Shown one piece after another: positions 26,543 through 35,436 of a stretch of 37,076 nt of DNA. The notes under the pieces are model-generated. The model was given only the letters and a program-made list of their open reading frames with translations. It ran no database searches and had not been told where the DNA came from. Made by a program: the position numbers and the translations under genes. Origin of the DNA: Candidatus Omnitrophota bacterium (GTDB lineage: Bacteria; Hinthialibacterota; Hinthialibacteria; Hinthialibacterales; Hinthialibacteraceae); the NCBI GenBank assembly GCA_040755155.1, contig JBFMBP010000181.1, forward strand, positions 1-37,076, written 5' to 3'. The stretch's first letter is position 1, and each line of letters begins with the position of its first letter.

Positions 26543-28459
26543 ATGCATAATAAATTGATAGGAATGACTCGCGCCGGTTTGTTTTTCTTCTTGGCGATTT
26601 CAGCGATGACTGTCTTGATCGGCGCTCCGGGAGAAGCATGGAGTGTTTCGGCGAGCGGCGAGGGACCATCCGGTTCTTTGCGCGCTTCCTTTATCACGCT
26701 CGTTGCGTTAACGGCGGAATCCCCGACGGAAACGCCTGTGGAAACTCCAACGGAAACGCCGACTCCAATGCCAACGGCGACGCCGAAAACGGAATCGCCT
26801 GTCGAGACGCCGACTGCTACGCCAAAGGCCGAATCTCCCACGGCGACGCCGAAAATAGAATCGCCTACAGCGACGCCAAAAGTAGAATCGCCTACTGCGA
26901 CGCCTAAGCCGGAATCGCCCACGCCGACGCCAACTCCGAAAGTTGAGTCTCCAACAGCGACGCCAAAAATCGAAACGCCGACGGCGACTCCCAAACCCGA
27001 GTCTCCAACAGCGACGCCAAAAATCGAAACGCCGACAGCGACTCCCAAACCCGAGTCTCCAACAGCGACGCCAAAAATCGAAACGCCGACGGCGACTCCC
27101 AAACCAGAATCTCCAACAGCGACGCCAAAAATCGAAACGCCGACGGCGACTCCCAAACCCGAGTCTCCAACGCCGACGCCTAGTCCAACTCCGAAAGTAG
27201 AATCGCCAACCGCGACGCCAAAAGTAGAATCGCCGACCGCGACGCCGATCATTCCAACGCCGACTCCGACGCCGAAGATCGAAGCGCCGACTGCGACGTC
27301 TACGGCGATAGCCCCAACGCCAACGCCGGTGGTAACGCCTGTTCCAGGAACACCGACGGCGACGCCGAGACCAACATCTACGCCTACGCCATCATTCACG
27401 CCAACGCGGACGGCTACGAAAACGCCGACATACACTCCTACGCCGACGAATACGCCAACTCCGACGCCGCACGTCTTCGATAACTCCGATCAAGGCATCA
27501 TCTTGCTTGACGGTTTCGGCGGTTTGCATGAAGTGGGCGATATTTCCGGATTCTACGATCTGAATGGAAACAGCGTCCTTGACGATCCAGCTACGACGCG
27601 AGGCCTCTTCCCCTATACTTCGCCGAAAGACGTATACGTCGACTTCAAGGTTTATATACAGGATAACGCCGTGAAGGCGGTGATGGCCGCAGCGGGCGAT
27701 GGCCGCATTTATACGACTCGCTTCAACAAAGTCGGCGCCAAGACTACGTTAGAGAAGAACTTTATCGCCGACCTGGGAATTCGCTTTAACACGGTAGATG
27801 TATTGCGCGAAGTGGAATTCGACAATAACGCCAATGGCAACGCTTACTTCGCTTTATTGAGCGATGGAGCCGTATATCGCGTCGAAGGAAAGAGCGGCAA
27901 ACCGCAATTGGCGGTTCGATCTTTCGCCGATCCAAGCGACAATCCGGCCATCGATCTGGAAATCCTGAAATCGTCGGGCAAGAATATTTCCGGTTATATT
28001 CTTACGGCGATGGGCGAAATCAAAACGTTAGGCGATGCGCCGGTTTTGGCTGGCCCGGTTTCGGATATTCCTATCTTCAAGAATATGGAATTGTATGGCG
28101 GCGGCGCCGTGTTGGCGGATGGATTCGGCGAGTTTTACACCGTCGTTCCGAAAGGCGCCAAACCTCTGGATATCCCGTTGCCTGAATTGGACTTCGGCAT
28201 TTCTGTGTTGCAAGACTTCAAGATTCAGGTAGACGAATCCCATGCGGGATTCTTTGGCGGCGTCGGCATTATCGCCACGACGACGCTGGGAACGTTGCAT
28301 ACTTCCGGCGCGGCCGACTTCTTCCTGACCGCCGAAGGTCTGGCGCGGCGTCCCGATCTGGATGTCGTAACGCGGGCCGATGGAACCAAGTACATCGATT
28401 TGGGCATCAACTTCAATATCATTCGCGCTATCGAAATCTATATCATGAAGAATAACTAA
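26543..28459 (+). CDS. Secreted Pro/Thr-rich repeat surface protein
   Basis: Exported protein of 638 residues; the ATG at 26543 has GGAGG 5 nt upstream. The N-terminal signal (about 1-32) includes [19 protein letters not shown]. Residues about 58-310 are a low-complexity linker of [16 protein letters not shown] and TPTPTP units, likely extended and possibly O-glycosylated. The C-terminal part (about 311-638) starts with [20 protein letters not shown] and has several beta-rich repeats, each with a GFG-x-hydrophobic core ([16 protein letters not shown]), suggesting a propeller-like sensor or binding domain. A cell-surface role is inferred. No known family name is assigned. A terminator follows. 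Confidence 0.8.
   Translation: MHNKLIGMTRAGLFFFLAISAMTVLIGAPGEAWSVSASGEGPSGSLRASFITLVALTAESPTETPVETPTETPTPMPTATPKTESPVETPTATPKAESPTATPKIESPTATPKVESPTATPKPESPTPTPTPKVESPTATPKIETPTATPKPESPTATPKIETPTATPKPESPTATPKIETPTATPKPESPTATPKIETPTATPKPESPTPTPSPTPKVESPTATPKVESPTATPIIPTPTPTPKIEAPTATSTAIAPTPTPVVTPVPGTPTATPRPTSTPTPSFTPTRTATKTPTYTPTPTNTPTPTPHVFDNSDQGIILLDGFGGLHEVGDISGFYDLNGNSVLDDPATTRGLFPYTSPKDVYVDFKVYIQDNAVKAVMAAAGDGRIYTTRFNKVGAKTTLEKNFIADLGIRFNTVDVLREVEFDNNANGNAYFALLSDGAVYRVEGKSGKPQLAVRSFADPSDNPAIDLEILKSSGKNISGYILTAMGEIKTLGDAPVLAGPVSDIPIFKNMELYGGGAVLADGFGEFYTVVPKGAKPLDIPLPELDFGISVLQDFKIQVDESHAGFFGGVGIIATTTLGTLHTSGAADFFLTAEGLARRPDLDVVTRADGTKYIDLGINFNIIRAIEIYIMKNN
26945..27160 (+). repeat. 54-bp tandem repeat (4 units) within the Pro/Thr-rich protein
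   Basis: Units of 54 bp begin at 26945, 26999, 27053 and 27107, and another partial unit starts at 27161. Each encodes 18 residues, [18 protein letters not shown]. Few substitutions separate the copies, so the array is young and likely variable in length. The frame on the other strand also stays open but is only a shadow of the repeat. Confidence 0.92.
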
Positions 28460-28490
28460 GCGCGATCGATTATCTATACGAAAACAGATT

Positions 28491-28522
28491 TGGGGCGGCT
28501 ATTTCGCCGCCCCATTTTTTTA
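28491..28522 (+). terminator. Rho-independent terminator
   Basis: TGGGGCGGC (28491-28499) and GCCGCCCCA (28506-28514) form a perfect 9-bp stem with a 6-nt loop, followed by eight T. It ends the transcript of the Pro/Thr-repeat gene. Confidence 0.95.
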
Positions 28523-28599
28523 AGTATTTTTATTGGAGACGGACTTAATTTATCGAAAGGCATCTTTCATCGAACAAATCGCAAGGAATGGTTAGCCCT

Positions 28600-29289
28600 A
28601 TGCGTGTGGAAGCCGTTATTCCCGCCTTTAACGAAGAATCTTCTATTGCGAAGGTCGTCGCCGCCATTCCCCGCCATTGCGTAAACCGGATACTCGTCGT
28701 CGATAACAACTCAACGGACCACACCGCCGAAATGGCGCGGAAAGCGGGTGCAGAGGTGGTCTTCGAATCTGTTCGCGGCTATGGAAGCGCTTGTTGGCGG
28801 GGAGCGAGCGAGGCGGCGCAGGCGGATATTATTCTCTTTCTGGACGCCGATTTTAGCGACAATCCCGCCGAAATTCCTCTGTTATTGCAGCCGATCGAAG
28901 AAAATCAAGCCGATTTGACCATCGGGTCCCGGACGATAGGCCAGCGCGAAAAAGGCGCTCTACCTCTCCATGCGCTCTTTGGAAACCGGCTGGCTTGTTT
29001 TATCATCCGTTGGCTTTTCGGTTATCGCTTTACGGATTTGGGACCGTTTCGCGCCATTCGCGCCGATTCGCTGAAACAATTGAATATGCAGGACCGCGGC
29101 TATGGGTGGACGGTGGAAATGCAGGTGAAGGCGGTTAAAATGGGTCTTCGTTGCCGGGAAATTCCCGTTACCTACCGCAAACGCATCGGACGTTCGAAAA
29201 TTTCCGGTACTATTGGCGGCAGCGTCAAAGCGGGGATTCGTATTTTATGGACGATTTTTCACGCTAAATTTCGATGGGAAAATAGTTAA
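28600..29289 (+). CDS. Family 2 glycosyltransferase (polyprenyl-phosphate sugar transferase-like)
   Basis: A GT-A fold glycosyltransferase of 229 residues. VIPAFNEES at about 6-14, DNNSTD at 35-40 and the metal-binding LDADFSD at 81-87 are clear. The ending GYGWTVEMQVKAVKMG, then PVTYRKRIGRSKISGT, is typical of DPM1/DPG-synthase-like enzymes that move a sugar from a nucleotide donor to polyprenyl phosphate. No membrane anchor domain is present. The ATG at 28600 gives the family-like start. An ATG 12 nt upstream is also possible, since AAGGA fits neither ideally. The exact sugar is unknown. Confidence 0.9.
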   Translation: MRVEAVIPAFNEESSIAKVVAAIPRHCVNRILVVDNNSTDHTAEMARKAGAEVVFESVRGYGSACWRGASEAAQADIILFLDADFSDNPAEIPLLLQPIEENQADLTIGSRTIGQREKGALPLHALFGNRLACFIIRWLFGYRFTDLGPFRAIRADSLKQLNMQDRGYGWTVEMQVKAVKMGLRCREIPVTYRKRIGRSKISGTIGGSVKAGIRILWTIFHAKFRWENS

Positions 29290-29356
29290 GTTGTTAACAT
29301 AAGATCGATAAGGCGATGGGAATGCGCAGGATAACTTCTTGAAAATCGAATGGCAT

Positions 29357-31603
29357 TCATTTTTTTTTATTGGAAGATTCTCCACGATCCTTGATTTCTG
29401 TAGGGTAATTTTTGTTTTTATTTTTATATTTTTCTTCAATGATTTGTTGGTAGGATGATTTGCGCCTATCGTTCGATCTGATCATACGGCTGGCTGTGGG
29501 ATTCAAAGGACTGTCGATTCGCTTGGCGTTTGGAAAAATATCTTGTGGAGCGGGTTCTGGTAGAGGTTTTTCCGCTGATTTTGGAGTCGGCGCTTGTTGT
29601 TTGTGAAATTTTTTAACTACATCAACGCCGTTCCCCGTCATTTGGTTAAATAATAATTTACATTTTGGACTATCGACTAAAACGATTCCGCTTTGCATGG
29701 GAGACGTCTTTTTGCCGTTTCCCTTAAGGGAATTACCAATGGCATGAACTTGAGATTCACGCACCATCAATCCCGCCGAACCATTCTTATTGATTTGGTT
29801 TTTGTTCAATTTACCCCAGGAATCATTAGTAAATAAAATTCCGGGCTGGGCGGTATTGCGTCCGTTGTTTTCGATCGCGTTGCCCGTTGCGTTTATAGAA
29901 AGAGCATTATCGGCGAAAACTCCCGAACCCCGGTTGTTTTTAATCTCACAGTCCATTATTTCCAAGCTGGATTGGCTCGTAACGATGACGCCGCAGCCGT
30001 CTCCGATGGAGCTGGTAATGATAATTTCTCCATTTTGCGTTACTTGGCATCGCTCCATCCGCACTTCGGAAAAATCTTTAATCATTACGCCGCCATACCC
30101 GCAGAATCGAAAATCGCTTTCTAGGATTAAAATGTTTTGGCTGAATTGGACGTTCATTCCTAGGCTGGGCGATTCGATGACCTTGCATTTCTCGCAGGTG
30201 ATATTCTGTGATCGGTCAATAAAAATACAAGTATGTTTATCGCCAATGAAATCATTGCTTTGAAAAGTGAATCCTGAAATATGAATGTTGGAACAGTTAT
30301 TAATCTCCAAGGGAATTCCCGAATCCGATTCGACGATTACCGTTCCATCGGGGTGAGATTCAATGGTGATATCATGCATTTGGGAGAGGATGATGGACTC
30401 ATGATAGCGACCGGGCCGGATACTGATTACGCTATTTTCCCGCGCCAGGCTTAACGCTTCGGCGATGGTTGAATAATCCGCAAAAAAGTTCTCGTAAGCC
30501 AATCTCACGTTTTCAACTTGGGCGGGCCAATGATTTTTGATTTCATAATTTGTATCCGCGGGGGACGGCGAGGCGGGAATATCGATGGAGGAAAGAGGCG
30601 CGCCAGATTCAGGAAATGTCGTAAAGGACTGCTGGCGGGGATAAAGAATGGCGTTTTTCGACCAACGCAATTCGTAAATTGTTTGGGGTTGGGGAATGTT
30701 CTTAAGGATTTGTACTCCTTGGAAAACCGTTGTATAGCGGCCGAAGGCCGCCAATTCGTCGCGGATCGATTCCGAAATGAAAATCTGACTGCGGCCCGCT
30801 TTGTCCTGCAATCGTTTGGCGTAATTCAGGGCGTGGCACTGCATCAAGGATTTTTCTTGCCAATTGATTTTTCCGCGGTAGATTCCGGCGCTGCCTTGAA
30901 TCAATATTCCCTTCCGTTGTTGAGGTTCGGAGGAACCATTGTATTTCGCCAGCGCCATGAAGGCGTCGATGGCTGCGTCTACGCAATCTTTCGAATTTTC
31001 AAAACATACCAGAATCTGATCCCCTCCGCTTAATTCTTCATAGCACGGATGGTATTTATGAATCTGATCTAAGCAGATTTTACGGAATAGGTCCACAATC
31101 TCCTGTCCCACGATGTCGCCCATAGTAGAAAAGATATGGCTGGAATCGCAGAGATCGACAAACATAGCCGTCCAAACGGGAAACTGGGCTTCGATTTGGC
31201 GTTCTAACTCTCTTTCTTTCTCCTTGATCGCCCTCAGTTTTTCTTGCAGCTGTTTTTTCTCTTCTAATAGATTCGAAATGGAATCGGCGGGAACTTGAGA
31301 ACCTTCGATTATTTGAGGTTGGGATGGCGGTTGGGCGTTGTGAAAATCGGTGGATTCATTTGAGACAATGGGTTGTTCGTCGCCGCCGGGCGCGCTATGA
31401 AATACATTATTGATTGATTGTTCTTGCTGTTGAATAAAATGATATAATTGGCTCAGAAGGTCTTTATTGCGCGAATTTCTATCCAAAAACTCCGCTAATT
31501 TCAATAACGGCGAAAGACGGTCGGAAAGAGCGGCGTCTATTGATTCCGCATGGTTTAAAGAGTGGTCTGCGCCGCTGTTTGGGCGGCTCCCCCCATTCGG
31601 CAT
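29357..31603 (-). CDS. Class III cyclase-like domain fused to a right-handed beta-helix
   Basis: A 748-residue protein without a signal peptide. Residues 108-140 form a coiled coil (LLEEKKQLQEKLRAIKEKER). Residues about 141-315 match a class III nucleotidyl cyclase domain: VWTAMFVDLCDSS with metal-binding Asp150, ELSGGDQILVCFENSKDCVD with the second Asp at 195, and ALNYAKRLQDKAGRSQIFIS with the transition-state Asn260 and Arg264. The substrate-binding Lys expected four residues before Asp195 is Leu191, so activity and nucleotide choice are unclear. Residues about 375-690 are a PbH1/NosD-type beta-helix with repeats such as INNCSNIHISGFTF and SINATGNAIENNG. The tail is Lys/Asn-rich. The ATG at 31603 has GAAGG 9 nt upstream. 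It stands alone between convergent and divergent neighbours. Confidence 0.85.
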   Translation of the reverse strand: MPNGGSRPNSGADHSLNHAESIDAALSDRLSPLLKLAEFLDRNSRNKDLLSQLYHFIQQQEQSINNVFHSAPGGDEQPIVSNESTDFHNAQPPSQPQIIEGSQVPADSISNLLEEKKQLQEKLRAIKEKERELERQIEAQFPVWTAMFVDLCDSSHIFSTMGDIVGQEIVDLFRKICLDQIHKYHPCYEELSGGDQILVCFENSKDCVDAAIDAFMALAKYNGSSEPQQRKGILIQGSAGIYRGKINWQEKSLMQCHALNYAKRLQDKAGRSQIFISESIRDELAAFGRYTTVFQGVQILKNIPQPQTIYELRWSKNAILYPRQQSFTTFPESGAPLSSIDIPASPSPADTNYEIKNHWPAQVENVRLAYENFFADYSTIAEALSLARENSVISIRPGRYHESIILSQMHDITIESHPDGTVIVESDSGIPLEINNCSNIHISGFTFQSNDFIGDKHTCIFIDRSQNITCEKCKVIESPSLGMNVQFSQNILILESDFRFCGYGGVMIKDFSEVRMERCQVTQNGEIIITSSIGDGCGVIVTSQSSLEIMDCEIKNNRGSGVFADNALSINATGNAIENNGRNTAQPGILFTNDSWGKLNKNQINKNGSAGLMVRESQVHAIGNSLKGNGKKTSPMQSGIVLVDSPKCKLLFNQMTGNGVDVVKKFHKQQAPTPKSAEKPLPEPAPQDIFPNAKRIDSPLNPTASRMIRSNDRRKSSYQQIIEEKYKNKNKNYPTEIKDRGESSNKKK

Positions 31604-32079
31604 TATGGCATACCTTCGTATTTTTCCCCTGGAAGGGGATGCAATAAATATACATAAGATAATCTGCCTGTAAAATCATCATAACCTAAATTGAGCATTA
31701 TTTCAAATCCAAATTTTAAAAAAATTTATTCAAGCCTTTTTTCTTTATGCGTTACGGAAATGCTGTTATCTTTACAAGCGAATTCAATTTTGACGATGAA
31801 TGTTTTGGTATATTTTTACTATTCACACTTTCGGTTTTTCAATAGCGCATTAATCTCCTTGACTGGAGAGTGCGAAGTTCTAGTATTAAGTCCAATAAAT
31901 TCAATGATTTAGTGGATTTGCAGTTTGATTATGCAACTATTTGATTTTTCAGTACTTACATTGAAGCCATAACAGAATTTCGCACTTACGAGCCCTTGAG
32001 ATATTTCGAAAAAAATTAAACGCGAATATAAAGTGGAAAATGAAGTTTTTTTCTCGTTGCGAATAGGAAATCGGTTAAC
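31604..32079. other. AT-rich intergenic region without recognised gene
   Basis: About 475 bp between the divergent cyclase/beta-helix and MobA-like genes. It is AT-rich, with no ORF having an RBS or family-like sequence and no tRNA-like or CRISPR-like structure. It presumably holds the promoters of both genes. Confidence 0.6.
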
Positions 32080-32682
32080 GTGACGAAGCCTTTGGGAGTC
32101 ATCATTCTTGCCGCCGGCCTTTCCGAGAGAATGGGCGTCCCCAAGCCCCTTCTCCGCTTGGGGGAAAAGACTTTTCTCGAACGTATTTTAGCGAATCCTT
32201 TTCTGTCTCAATCCGATATAACCGTCGTCGTCGTCTTGGGTTTCGAGAAGGAGGCGATCGGCGCAAACTTGCCGTCTTTCGTTCATACGGTTGAGAATAA
32301 AGAGTTCCGTCAAGGACGAACCGGAAGTTTGCAATACGGACTAAGCGTACTTCCGCAGGAAGCGGAAGGCGCTTTTCTGTGGCCCGTGGATTGTCCTCTA
32401 GTTCCGGAGCGCGTATTGCGGGAGCTGGCGAATGCGCAAAGAGATGACAAGACCATTTGCATTCCCGCTTTCCAGGGACGCCGGGGACATCCGCCGCTGT
32501 TGGGAGCGTATTTCTTTCCCGAAATCCTGCAAATGGGGAAAGATCGATCGTTGCGGGATTTGTATCGGCGCCATCCGGAAGCGTTGCGTTATGTAACGGT
32601 GGCTTCGGAAGCCGTATTGCATAATGTAAATACGCCGGAAGAATTCGAGGTTGTAAAACGATACTTTGACAGGAACCAATAG
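32080..32682 (+). CDS. MobA/MocA-like nucleotidyltransferase
   Basis: A cytoplasmic NTP-transferase-fold protein of 200 residues. ILAAGLSERMGVPKPLLRLG (from residue 9) is the nucleotide-binding loop and WPVDCPLV (about 101-108) carries the metal-binding Asp104. RRGHPPLLG at about 139-147 completes the pattern of the MobA/MocA family, which adds GMP or CMP to molybdenum cofactor or activates other small molecules. No molybdenum-cofactor genes are adjacent, so the substrate is open. It starts with GTG at 32080; the AGGA upstream is about 11 nt away, so the start is not certain. Confidence 0.85.
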   Translation: MTKPLGVIILAAGLSERMGVPKPLLRLGEKTFLERILANPFLSQSDITVVVVLGFEKEAIGANLPSFVHTVENKEFRQGRTGSLQYGLSVLPQEAEGAFLWPVDCPLVPERVLRELANAQRDDKTICIPAFQGRRGHPPLLGAYFFPEILQMGKDRSLRDLYRRHPEALRYVTVASEAVLHNVNTPEEFEVVKRYFDRNQ

Positions 32683-32719
32683 AAAGGATGACTCTTGCTT
32701 ATCCGCAGCCGTTTTTTTG

Positions 32720-32744
32720 ACGAAAGCGTCTCGTCCGCTTTCGT
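32720..32744. other. Perfect 9-bp hairpin in the gap before motA
   Basis: ACGAAAGCG (32720-32728) pairs with CGCTTTCGT (32736-32744) around a 7-nt loop. There is no T-tract in the right place for either strand (T7 precedes it on plus), so a terminator role is doubtful. The remaining gap 32683-32886 shows nothing else. Confidence 0.4.
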
Positions 32745-32886
32745 TAACGAGATAGAGACCGCTTCATTCTCGCTCTAGTTCATTCCATATCGAAGAGATT
32801 TAACAGCATGAAGCGAGTCAGCATTGATTGTTGGCCGATTGGGATTAAAATCAAGAAAATTTATAAGGGTTTTATGAGTTCCTCTC

Positions 32887-33651
32887 ATGGACATTGGAAC
32901 GATTTTAGGATTAATCCTTAGTACGCTGATCATCATGTATACAATACTTCTTGGCGGAAGTATTGGTCTTTTTATCGATATCCCCTCTATTTTTCTGACT
33001 ATTTTCGGTTCGTTCACCATCACCCTCATCAATTTTCCCGTCGCGGATTATATTGGCATGTTGAAGGTGATAAAACACGCCTTCTTTGTTGAATCGAGCA
33101 ATCCCTTGGATATCATTGCCGTATTGGTAAGCAGCGCCGAAAGAGCGCGGCGGGAAGGATTGTTGTCATTGGAGGGATCGATGGACGAAATCGACGACGA
33201 TTTCGTCCGCACCGGTCTGAGATTGGCCGTAGATGGCGTGGAACCGGAACTGATTAAGGATATTTTGCAAACGGAATTGGCATTCTTGGAAGACCGCCAT
33301 AAATCCAATCAAGGCATTCTGGCTTATATGGCCACGATCGCCCCTGCGATGGGGATGATTGGAACCTTGATCGGATTGGTGCAAATGTTGAGCAATTTGA
33401 GCGATCCCAACGCCATTGGACCCTCGATGGCCGTTGCGATTTTAACGACGTTGTATGGAGCCATTTTGGCGAACGTATTATTCACTCCTTTGTGCAATAA
33501 ACTGAAAGGAAGAACCGCCAGCGAAATCCTTCTAAAAGAAGTCATCATTGAAGGCGTTATGTCCATTCAAGCCGGAGACAATCCCCGCATTTTGGAACAG
33601 AAACTCATGGCCTTCATCCCCCCGAGCCAACGCCCTCCCAAAGGCGAATAA
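32887..33651 (+). CDS. motA: Flagellar motor stator protein MotA, PomA-like
   Basis: Stator subunit that uses ion flow to turn the flagellar rotor. It has 254 residues with four membrane segments (about 5-24, 33-50, 146-167 and 179-200). The PomA-type start is GTILGLILSTLIIMYTILLG, then GGSIGLFIDIPSIFLTIFGS. The cytoplasmic loop carries SSAERARREGLLSLE, and the third and fourth helices have TIAPAMGMIGTLIGL with Pro153 and GPSMAVAILTTLYGAILANV. The partner gene motB, usually just downstream, is absent; instead an oxidoreductase follows. Shine-Dalgarno upstream of the ATG is weak. A role in another TolQ/ExbB-like system is less likely given the PomA signature. Confidence 0.88.
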   Translation: MDIGTILGLILSTLIIMYTILLGGSIGLFIDIPSIFLTIFGSFTITLINFPVADYIGMLKVIKHAFFVESSNPLDIIAVLVSSAERARREGLLSLEGSMDEIDDDFVRTGLRLAVDGVEPELIKDILQTELAFLEDRHKSNQGILAYMATIAPAMGMIGTLIGLVQMLSNLSDPNAIGPSMAVAILTTLYGAILANVLFTPLCNKLKGRTASEILLKEVIIEGVMSIQAGDNPRILEQKLMAFIPPSQRPPKGE

Positions 33652-33850
33652 AATTCCACCTTCTTTTATCTTTTCTTTTTGTTTCCGGCGAATTACATTC
33701 GTTCGTTTCTATCGTTGTTGGATATTCGATAGGCGTTTCCCCAGCGAACGCATATTCTCGATGCTTCTCACCTGGAATAGAATTAGCGTTATAATGGAGG
33801 CGGATTTCTTCGGGAATTACGATAACGATCCAAATGGGAGGTTTTCATTC

Positions 33851-35200
33851 ATGACGCGAGAGAATAAGAACGGAAAGACGAGACGCGCATTTATTCAGGA
33901 TGCCGCTGTTGGGACTACGGCATTTGCGGCGATGACGGCCGCGCCCGCTTATCTATCCCACGCTCAACCCAACGAGACGATCGGCGTAGGGCATATCGGC
34001 GTCGGCGTGCGCGGCGGGGAGCTAGTGCTCCAAGTAGCCGGGGAGCCGGACAGGGGCAAGCCGGGAATCGAGAATGTTCAAGTTCGCGGAATCTGCGACA
34101 TCTACAAGCCGCATCAGGACAAAGGCATCGATCGCGGCGGCAATCCCCAAGCCAAACGCTTCATCGATTACCGCGAGATGCTGGCGGATAAGGATATCGA
34201 CGCCGTGGTGATCGCCGTGCCCGATCATTCCCACTCACCGCTGGTTATCGACGCGGCCAACGCCGGCAAAGACGTCTATATCGAAAAATGCTGGACCCGC
34301 ACCCTGCCCGAAGCCAAAGAGATGCTGAAGGCGATCAAATACAACAAGACGGTCATGCAATTGGGACACGACCGCAGCAGCCCCGCCGCCATCCAGGCGG
34401 GCGATCTGATCCGCAAAGGGACTTTGGGTGAAGTAACTTTCGTGCGCATGGGCTGCTTCCGCAACCGCCCCCGCGGCCATGACGAATGGCGCTGGTATGG
34501 CTATTACGATATCTTCGACCGCCCCGACGAAAACATGGTGCGGGAAAACCTGGATTGGCCCCGCTTTCTGGGAACGGCGCCCTATCATCCCTTCAGCATG
34601 GAACGCTTTTGGCATTGGCGCTGCTATTGGGATTACGGAACGGGAATCGCCGGGGATTTACTCTCCCACGCCTTCGATTTTGCGCAATCCATCCTCAATA
34701 TGGGCATTCCCCATTGCGCCACGACTTCCGGCAATAACAATTTGCTTCACGATGGCCGCGAAGCGCCGGATACGTGGAATACGGTTTTCGAATATCCAAA
34801 ATTCGGCAAGGGAATGTCGATGTTGTTCTCCTCCATGTTCAACAGCCAGGCGCAAACGCCCGATTTGCATGAAGTGGAAATCCGCGGCAAAGACGCCCTC
34901 ATGAAAACCAGTATGCGCGGATACGAGGTTTTCGCCGAAGATACGTCCTTGAAATTCAAGCCGGGCATCGACAGCGGCAAGATTAAAACCGGCGAACCTT
35001 TCATGCAATTCGATCCGCAGCAAACGCCGGAGCAACCCAGCCACATGCAGGATTTCTTCGATTGCATCCGCTCGCGCAAACAGCCGAAAGACAATGAAGA
35101 CCAAGCATTCATCGAAGCCGTAGCCTGCATTATGTCGGTAGAGTCCTATTTCCGCAAACGAACGGTGTTTTGGGACGCGGACATCCAAGATATCGTTTAA
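33851..35200 (+). CDS. Tat-exported Gfo/Idh/MocA family oxidoreductase
   Basis: Probable NAD(P)-dependent sugar or inositol oxidoreductase of 449 residues. The start is the ATG at 33851, with GGGAGG 9 nt upstream; the frame is open much further back but not protein-like. The N-terminus has a twin-arginine signal (TRRAFIQDAAVGTTAFAAM, Arg11-Arg12). The Rossmann motif is GVGHIGVGVRGGE at about 45-57, followed by VVIAVPDHSH. The catalytic-Lys motif reads EKCWTRT (Lys146) where EKP is usual. The C-terminal domain has WHWRCYWDYGTGIAGDLLSH and the ending CIRSRKQPKDNEDQAFIEAV. Such secreted members often act with DUF1080 proteins in disaccharide oxidation. A terminator follows. Confidence 0.93.
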   Translation: MTRENKNGKTRRAFIQDAAVGTTAFAAMTAAPAYLSHAQPNETIGVGHIGVGVRGGELVLQVAGEPDRGKPGIENVQVRGICDIYKPHQDKGIDRGGNPQAKRFIDYREMLADKDIDAVVIAVPDHSHSPLVIDAANAGKDVYIEKCWTRTLPEAKEMLKAIKYNKTVMQLGHDRSSPAAIQAGDLIRKGTLGEVTFVRMGCFRNRPRGHDEWRWYGYYDIFDRPDENMVRENLDWPRFLGTAPYHPFSMERFWHWRCYWDYGTGIAGDLLSHAFDFAQSILNMGIPHCATTSGNNNLLHDGREAPDTWNTVFEYPKFGKGMSMLFSSMFNSQAQTPDLHEVEIRGKDALMKTSMRGYEVFAEDTSLKFKPGIDSGKIKTGEPFMQFDPQQTPEQPSHMQDFFDCIRSRKQPKDNEDQAFIEAVACIMSVESYFRKRTVFWDADIQDIV

Positions 35201-35227
35201 CCGCTCGAAATCATAACGAGCTTGACG

Positions 35228-35257
35228 AAAAAGCGGGGCTGGCAGGCTCCGCTTTTT
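35228..35257 (+). terminator. Rho-independent terminator
   Basis: AAAAAGCGGGGC pairs with GCTCCGCTTTTT (one G-T pair) around a short loop and ends in T5. It lies 28 nt past the oxidoreductase stop. Confidence 0.85.
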
Positions 35258-35436
35258 GCGTTTATGGATATGACATTATTTTCGAATTATGTTACCATCC
35301 TATTTGCTAGAGTAAGGTGGAAGAAGCCGCGATTTCATAGAGCATAGGTTTCTTCTCTCCTATATAACCTGTTTGCGATCCTAAACGCCGAAGAAATGGC
35401 GCAGTGGATTTGCGCGCATGATGGAGGTTTGCCGTC

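Noticed and set aside
26945-27160. Repeat array considered as CRISPR
   Set aside because: Units are contiguous without spacers and are in frame within a coding sequence.
26539-27435. Long minus-strand ORF (298 aa) of GVAVGDS-type repeats
   Set aside because: It is the shadow of the Pro/Thr repeat on the other strand, with no RBS and no family similarity.
31691-31912. 73-aa ORF in the AT-rich gap
   Set aside because: No RBS, and composition is that of translated AT-rich noncoding DNA.
33548-33850. Upstream extension of the Gfo/Idh/MocA frame
   Set aside because: It overlaps the end of motA and is not protein-like; a Shine-Dalgarno and Tat signal mark the start at 33851.
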